10,958 bases of DNA from Chitinophagaceae bacterium UBA3961 (lineage in GTDB: Bacteria; Bacteroidota; Bacteroidia; Chitinophagales; Chitinophagaceae), in NCBI GenBank assembly GCA_002385265.1, contig DGDD01000209.1:753-11710 (forward strand), in the 5' to 3' direction. Below, one piece after another: positions 6,973 through 10,958 of the stretch. The translations under genes were made by a program, and so were the position numbers. Under the pieces are notes generated by a model, which was not told where the DNA came from, ran no database searches, and saw only the letters and a program-made list of their open reading frames with translations. How positions within the stretch are numbered: the first letter of the stretch is position 1; each line of letters opens with the position of its first letter.

Positions 6973-8331
6973 ATGAATTTATCGCAGAGAGACAGAGCCG
7001 TGATATGGCATCCATTTACGCCCCAAAAGCAAATGCCTGATCCTATTGCCGTGGTAAAAGGGGCCGGAGAATTTTTGTACGATGATCAGGGAAATGAATA
7101 CATTGACGCTATTAGTAGCTGGTGGGTCACTTTGCACGGTCATGCTCACCCTAAAATTGCTGAAGCCCTTTATAAACAAGCGAGTACTATTGAGCAAGTT
7201 ATCTTCGCAGGATTTACTCACGAGCCCGCCGTTCAATTGGCAGAGAACTTATTACCCTTACTTCCCGGCACTTTTCATAAAATTTTTTATAGCGACAATG
7301 GCTCCACCTCTACAGAAGTAGCCATTAAGATGAGTTTGCAGTATTGGTGGAATGTGAATAAGGAGGGAGGAACGAGGAATGAGGAGGGAGGATCGAAGAA
7401 AGATCCAGTCTCGAAAGGCGCAGCCGATTCGGGAGGGGAGAGGAACGAGGAAGAAAGAGGAAGGAGAACGAAAGTGTTGGCTTTCAACAACAGTTATCAT
7501 GGCGATACTTTTGGTGCCATGAGTGTGAGCGATCGTTCGGTGTTTACCCTAGCGTTTCAAGAGAAATTATTTGAAGTAGTATTCATTGATCCGCCAAAGA
7601 AAGGGGACTCATTGCCGGATCTGAATTGGAAGGAATTCGCTTGTTTTATTTACGAACCCTTGGTTCAAGGAGCAGGCTGCATGCAGTTTTATGAGAAAGA
7701 CGGTTTGAATGCCCTTCTTTCCAAATGTAAAGAGCATCAAGTGATTTGTATCGCCGATGAAGTGATGACGGGGTTTCACAGAACAGGAAAACTATTTGCC
7801 TCCGAATACTTAGCTCATACGCCTGATATTATTTGTTTGAGCAAGGGATTGACTGGTGGAACCATGGCGCTGGGAGTGACGGCATGTGTAGAGCGCATTT
7901 ATCAAGCATTTGTGACGGATGATAAGTTGAAGACTTTCTTCCATGGACATTCTTTCACTGCCAATCCACTTGCCTGCACGGCAGCGGTTACCAGTTTGGA
8001 ATTGTTGCAAGACAGCGATTGTGTTGCTCGCATCGAGCGCATCTGCAAAGCCAATACAGAATTCATTTCATCAATTAAATCGGATGAAGCGTTTGTTCAT
8101 ACTAAGAACCATCGACAATTGGGAACCATTCTCGCTTTTGAAATTACTTCCGGGAAAGACGAATACTTGAATAGCATTGGTACGACCATTACAAAACTGG
8201 CTTTGGAGAAAGGAGTGTTTATCCGTCCGCTGGGAAATACAGTGTATATCATGCCGCCGTATTGCATTAGTGAGGAGAGTTTGAAGAAAGTGTATGAGGT
8301 ATTGAGGGAAGTGGTGAGGAGTGTTCGGTGA
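6973..8331 (+). CDS. bioA: Adenosylmethionine-8-amino-7-oxononanoate aminotransferase (BioA)
   Basis: This PLP enzyme of the class III aminotransferase fold converts KAPA to DAPA in biotin synthesis, using S-adenosylmethionine as amino donor. Signatures: IWHPFTPQKQMPDP at the N-terminus, ISSWW (47-51), SDNGSTSTEVA (107-117), YHGDTFGAMS (175-184), ADEVMTGFHRTGKLF (261-275), catalytic Lys291 in CLSKGLTGGTM, HGHSFTANPLACTAA, and FIRPLGNTVYIMPPY near the end. The length is 452 residues against 429 in E. coli. About 33 extra residues lie between QYWW and the strand before YHGDTF, encoded by a purine-rich insertion. Phe15 stands where E. coli has active-site Tyr17. No other bio genes are visible. 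The stop is followed by another composite repeat. The start follows from the -7 box and the usual N-terminus. Confidence 0.95.
   Translation: MNLSQRDRAVIWHPFTPQKQMPDPIAVVKGAGEFLYDDQGNEYIDAISSWWVTLHGHAHPKIAEALYKQASTIEQVIFAGFTHEPAVQLAENLLPLLPGTFHKIFYSDNGSTSTEVAIKMSLQYWWNVNKEGGTRNEEGGSKKDPVSKGAADSGGERNEEERGRRTKVLAFNNSYHGDTFGAMSVSDRSVFTLAFQEKLFEVVFIDPPKKGDSLPDLNWKEFACFIYEPLVQGAGCMQFYEKDGLNALLSKCKEHQVICIADEVMTGFHRTGKLFASEYLAHTPDIICLSKGLTGGTMALGVTACVERIYQAFVTDDKLKTFFHGHSFTANPLACTAAVTSLELLQDSDCVARIERICKANTEFISSIKSDEAFVHTKNHRQLGTILAFEITSGKDEYLNSIGTTITKLALEKGVFIRPLGNTVYIMPPYCISEESLKKVYEVLREVVRSVR
7360..7464 (-). repeat. Repeat-derived in-frame insertion inside bioA
   Basis: The stretch encodes residues 130-164 of BioA: rich in Glu, Gly, Arg, Lys and Ser, with no match to the expected fold. 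AGGAGGGAGGA occurs at 7361-7371 and again at 7382-7392, and the reverse complement of the same 11-mer is at 427-437 in copy 1. AGGAACGAGGA occurs twice, at about 7369-7379 and 7440-7450; its reverse complement TCCTCGTTCCT is the motif of the polypyrimidine blocks in the intergenic copies. The insertion therefore looks like that block in the opposite orientation to copy 2. The central part, about 7392-7430, has no counterpart I can see in the window. Confidence 0.7.
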
Positions 8332-8387
8332 GGTAGAGTGGTAAGAGGTGAGTTGTTGAGGCTTGTGCGGCTTCGCTGAAGAGTGCT

Positions 8388-8687
8388 TCACCGCAAAGTC
8401 CGCAAAGAGCCCTTCGACTTGGCCTTCGGCCAGCTCAGGGACCTCGCAGAGAATTCGCTGAGTATTTCGTTGCGAACCGTTGCGTACTTTGTTTCTTTGC
8501 GGTATAATAAACTGATTGAAAATTTTTAGTGTTTTTTTACCGCAGCGGCCGCAGCGGCAACGCAGCGAAACCCCGTGCCTCCGAGCCTCCGTGGTTCTGT
8601 ATTTCCTCGTTCCTCGTCTCCTCTTATCCTCGCTCCTGTTTCGCTGCTGTTCAATTATTAATTATTACTTATTAATTATTAATTATT
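8388..8687 (+). repeat. Composite interspersed repeat, copy 3 (upstream of the DUF4139 region)
   Basis: Modules: ACCGCAAAGTCCGCAAAG at 8390-8407; a CCC-hairpin-CTCAGGGACC block at about 8409-8442, with hairpin TGGCC-TTC-GGCCA; a GCAAAG-type block at 8468-8504, matching 257-293 at 35 of 37 positions; the GC-rich block ACCGCAGCGGCCGCAGCGG from about 8539; a CCTCCG...CCTCCGTGGT block around 8578-8594; a polypyrimidine block at 8597-8640; a degenerate core at 8641-8650; and heptamers to 8687, with the variant ACTTATT third from the end. ACCGCAAAG at 8390-8398 and CTTTGCGGT at 8495-8503 form inverted ends around a 96-nt interior. Bases 8332-8387, between the bioA stop and the repeat, hold nothing I recognise. 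Confidence 0.8.
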
Positions 8688-8752
8688 CTGGCCCGAATAT
8701 TGCCTTATCCCCATCGAAACACATTAGAACAACATACTAAGGGTAAGCTTCT

Positions 8753-8866
8753 ATGCGTTATACCTCAAATCCAACGATCAAAATGAAAAACATCGACAAA
8801 ATCTTCCTACTCGCTACCGTACTCGGATACGTACTCATTTATGGTGTGATTGCTCTTATCGCCTAA
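8753..8866 (+). CDS. Possible small single-pass membrane peptide (27 or 37 residues)
   Basis: A short frame opens after a stop at 8744-8746 and has two in-frame ATGs. The one at 8753 gives 37 residues. The one at 8783 gives 27, beginning MKNIDKIF and followed by a hydrophobic run (LLATVLGYVLIYGVIALIA) to the TAA at 8864-8866. The shape is a short basic N-terminus followed by one membrane-spanning helix, as in many small bacterial membrane proteins. The second start is preceded by ACGATCAAA, an A-rich context common in Bacteroidota. The frame lies in unique sequence between the repeat and the DUF4139 gene, which starts 52 nt downstream, so co-transcription is plausible. I recognise no family. 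A chance frame is possible because it is so short. Confidence 0.45.
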   Translation: MRYTSNPTIKMKNIDKIFLLATVLGYVLIYGVIALIA

Positions 8867-8917
8867 TCCCTTTATGTAATATTCCTCGCTAGTGCATCCA
8901 GCAATAAACCATGCTGT

Positions 8918-10795
8918 ATGACTAGACTGTACGCCCTGGCATTTTGCCTACTCCCCTTTTTGGCTCAAGCTCAAGCTAAAAAGCCCCTTCCCGTAGATTC
9001 TAAAATCGAAAAAGTTACTGTTTTCCTGAAAGGTGCCGTTATTGAACGCAGCGCCAAACCGGTGTTAACTGCGGGAACTTCAACCATTGTTATTGGGGGT
9101 TTGTCGCCCAAAGTCGACAAACAAAGCATTCAAGTAAAAGCCGATCAAAAGATCACCATTCTTTCCGTAGTGCATCAATTGAATTTTCTTAAAGAACAAG
9201 AAGCCCGCGAGGAAATCACCGCTATTGAAACTCAGAAAAAGGCGATTCAAGAAAAGATGCAGTTGACCATTACTCAAACCAATGTTTTCAAACAAGAGGA
9301 AAGCCTGATCATAAAGAATCAGCAAATCAAAGGAGAACAATCCACTTTAAAGGCAACGGAATTAAAGGAAGCGGCCGATTTTCAGCGTCAAAGATTAACT
9401 GAAATCTATACCAAACTCAGTGAATTGGAACGAGAGCAACAAAGCTATCTTCAACAGTCTGCCAAACTTGATGCGCAGCTAAATGCTGTGAACGACAAAA
9501 AGAACAAAGCTACTAGCGAAGTGCTCATCACCCTTCAAACAAAAGAAGCCATTAGTTCACCGCTTACGCTTACTTATTTGGTGAAAGAAGCTTCCTGGTA
9601 TCCCACGTATGATATTCGACTCACCGACATAGCCCACCCACTCGATTTCAACTACAAAGCCAATATTAGTCAAAACAGTGGCGAAGATTGGAAAGAAGTG
9701 AAACTCTTGTTATCCACCGGCAATCCCAGTGAAGACGGCACCAAGCCCTCCCTACTGCCTTGGTATTTGAGATACAGCGCACCGGTACCAGTAGGAATGA
9801 TCCTACCCAATAATGGATCCATGAGCAATACCTCTTATGGAAGAATAACGGATGAAACGGGAATGCCAATTATTGGCGCAACTGTATCAATCAAAGGAAC
9901 TAAAATAGCCACCTCTACTAACAAAGATGGATTCTATTATTTGCAAAACAGTGATCCAAATGCTACCCTAATTGTAAGTTTTGTCGGCTTTGAAACAGCA
10001 GAAATCAAAGCCGGATCAAGTATGACAACTTTGGCATTGTCGATGTCAGCAAGCAGATTAGACGAAGTAGTAGTCATAGGCTATTCGTCTTCCGGAAACA
10101 GTGATGGATCATCTTATTCCAACAACTATTCTGAAGTGAAAAGGAAGAAAACTCCATCAGCGGTCAGCACAACACTTCTTTACCAACCTACATCAACCGT
10201 TTACGAAATTTCACAACCCTATTCTGTTCCCAACGATGGCAAACAATATACGGTTGACATCGATGCCTTTGATATTGACGCACAATATGAATACTACGCG
10301 GCGCCAAAAATAGAATCGGCTGCATTTTTAACAGCTAGAATCATCAATTGGCAAGAATTGAACTTGTTACCGGGCGAAGCCAGCTTGTATGTAGAAGGAA
10401 CTTTTATAGGGAAATCTTTCTTGGATCTTTTTAACGCAAGCGACACACTCAGCTTAAGTTTGGGAAGAGACAAAGGCGTTCAAGTAAAAAGAACCTTACT
10501 GAAAGAAAGCAGTCAAAAACGTTTTCTCGGCTCCAATAAAATTGACAGCAGGACCTATGAAATAATGGTTCGCAATAACAAGAACGTAGCTATTAATATT
10601 GTGGTGGAAGATCAATTCCCAATCAGCCCTTCCAAAGAAATAGAAGTAGACAACACCAAAGCCACCGAAGCTGAGAAAGACAATGACACGCAAAAACTCA
10701 CATGGCGTATGACCCTTGCTCCGAAAGAAGATAAAAAGCAAACCTTGAGTTATACGGTGAAATATCCGAAGGAGAAGAATGTGAGAATCGACTGA
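8918..10795 (+). CDS. Secreted DUF4140/DUF4139 (MuiA-like) protein with an inserted carboxypeptidase-regulatory-like domain
   Basis: The protein has 625 residues. A signal peptide ends at about residue 20 (AQAQA before KKPLP), so it acts in the periplasm or envelope. A DUF4140-type N-terminal domain covers about 28-90 (VTVFLKGAVIERSA), and a long coiled coil rich in Glu, Gln and Lys covers about 90-200. DUF4139 starts at about 210 (LTYLVKEASWYPTYDIRL, GEDWKEVKLLLSTGNP). It resumes at about 420, through YYAAPKIESAAFLTARI, LLPGEASLYVEGTFIGKS and LSLGRDKGVQVKR, to SYTVKYPKEK at the end. Between the halves sits a carboxypeptidase-regulatory-like beta domain (about 307-378) ending in LDEVVVIGY (381-389), then a Ser/Asn-rich linker. 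Relatives are named after mucoidy inhibitor MuiA, but their biochemical function is not established. The gene is flanked by inverted repeat copies. Confidence 0.92.
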   Translation: MTRLYALAFCLLPFLAQAQAKKPLPVDSKIEKVTVFLKGAVIERSAKPVLTAGTSTIVIGGLSPKVDKQSIQVKADQKITILSVVHQLNFLKEQEAREEITAIETQKKAIQEKMQLTITQTNVFKQEESLIIKNQQIKGEQSTLKATELKEAADFQRQRLTEIYTKLSELEREQQSYLQQSAKLDAQLNAVNDKKNKATSEVLITLQTKEAISSPLTLTYLVKEASWYPTYDIRLTDIAHPLDFNYKANISQNSGEDWKEVKLLLSTGNPSEDGTKPSLLPWYLRYSAPVPVGMILPNNGSMSNTSYGRITDETGMPIIGATVSIKGTKIATSTNKDGFYYLQNSDPNATLIVSFVGFETAEIKAGSSMTTLALSMSASRLDEVVVIGYSSSGNSDGSSYSNNYSEVKRKKTPSAVSTTLLYQPTSTVYEISQPYSVPNDGKQYTVDIDAFDIDAQYEYYAAPKIESAAFLTARIINWQELNLLPGEASLYVEGTFIGKSFLDLFNASDTLSLSLGRDKGVQVKRTLLKESSQKRFLGSNKIDSRTYEIMVRNNKNVAINIVVEDQFPISPSKEIEVDNTKATEAEKDNDTQKLTWRMTLAPKEDKKQTLSYTVKYPKEKNVRID

Positions 10796-10796
10796 G

Positions 10797-10958
10797 AACA
10801 ATTAATAATTAATAAGTAATAATTAATAATGAAACAGCCGGCGAGATCAAGAAAGAAAAGGAAGAAGAACAGGGGGAATACAGGAACGAGGATGAGAGGA
10901 GACGAGGAACGAGGAAATACAGAGAAGGAAGAGAAGGAAGAGGGGGAAGAACAGGGGG
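10797..10958 (-). repeat. Interspersed repeat, copy 4, reverse orientation, cut by the window end
   Basis: The heptamer array starts 2-4 nt after the DUF4139 stop. It is followed by the 20-nt core (10821-10840, reverse complement), then a long purine-rich stretch with GAGGAACGAGGA and GGAGACGAGG. Against the other copies, 35 nt (10842-10876) are extra between the core and the AATACAGG motif. The 13-mer GAAGAACAGGGGG occurs at the end of that extra piece (10864-10876) and again at 10946-10958, the last bases of the window. No gene is visible here. Confidence 0.85.

Noticed and set aside
7258..7500. Minus-strand frames across the bioA insertion
   Set aside because: They exist because the purine-rich insertion has few stops on its complement. 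The + strand BioA frame is clearly the real one.
8516..8740. 74-residue + strand frame
   Set aside because: It is entirely made of repeat modules (GC-rich block, polypyrimidine block, heptamers), has no protein-like composition and starts within the repeat.
8590..10958. Composite transposon or insertion sequence
   Set aside because: No transposase, integrase or target-site duplication is visible. Inverted copies alone do not show transposition, so this is kept only as an inference.

Overview
The window comes from a Bacteroidota genome, most likely a Chitinophagaceae or other sphingobacterial-type lineage. The evidence is a SusC/SusD outer-membrane pair, a carboxypeptidase-regulatory-like domain fused to a TonB-dependent receptor, a DUF4139 protein of the Bacteroidota type, weak Shine-Dalgarno sequences, and a TAnnTTTG -7 promoter box directly before bioA. 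Genus is not resolvable by reading. All genes I can support are on the + strand.

Layout: (1) 1-635 is non-coding: a reverse-oriented AT repeat, a strong terminator for a gene outside the window, and a composite repeat. (2) 636-5846 is an apparent operon: DeoR/GlpR-type regulator, SusC-like TonB-dependent transporter and SusD-like lipoprotein, with gaps of 18 and 21 nt, closed by a hairpin at 5873-5902. No degradative enzyme is present, so the imported substrate is unknown. (3) 5963-6631 is a class I SAM methyltransferase. (4) 6632-6972 is a composite repeat ending in a bioA promoter. (5) 6973-8331 is bioA, carrying an in-frame purine-rich insertion that resembles part of the intergenic repeat. 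(6) 8332-8782 is another composite repeat, followed by a possible 27- or 37-residue membrane peptide. (7) 8918-10795 is a secreted DUF4140/DUF4139 (MuiA-like) protein with a carboxypeptidase-regulatory-like domain and a TonB-box-like motif inside it. (8) 10796-10958 is an inverted copy of the repeat that runs off the window.

The most unusual thing here is the repeat family, not any single gene. Five copies or part-copies occupy the gaps. They are assembled from recurring modules: a GCAAAG-type block, a CCC-hairpin-CTCARGGACC block, a GC-rich CCGCAGCGG block, a polypyrimidine block rich in TTCCTCG, a CGGCTGTT core, and an array of about five AATTATT heptamers in which a variant heptamer is always third from the end. 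One part-copy appears to have entered the bioA reading frame without breaking it. I see no transposase, RAYT or reverse transcriptase in the window that would explain how these elements spread.

The genes look like separate functions (regulated nutrient import, a methyltransferase, biotin synthesis, an envelope protein) set between repeats, not one pathway.
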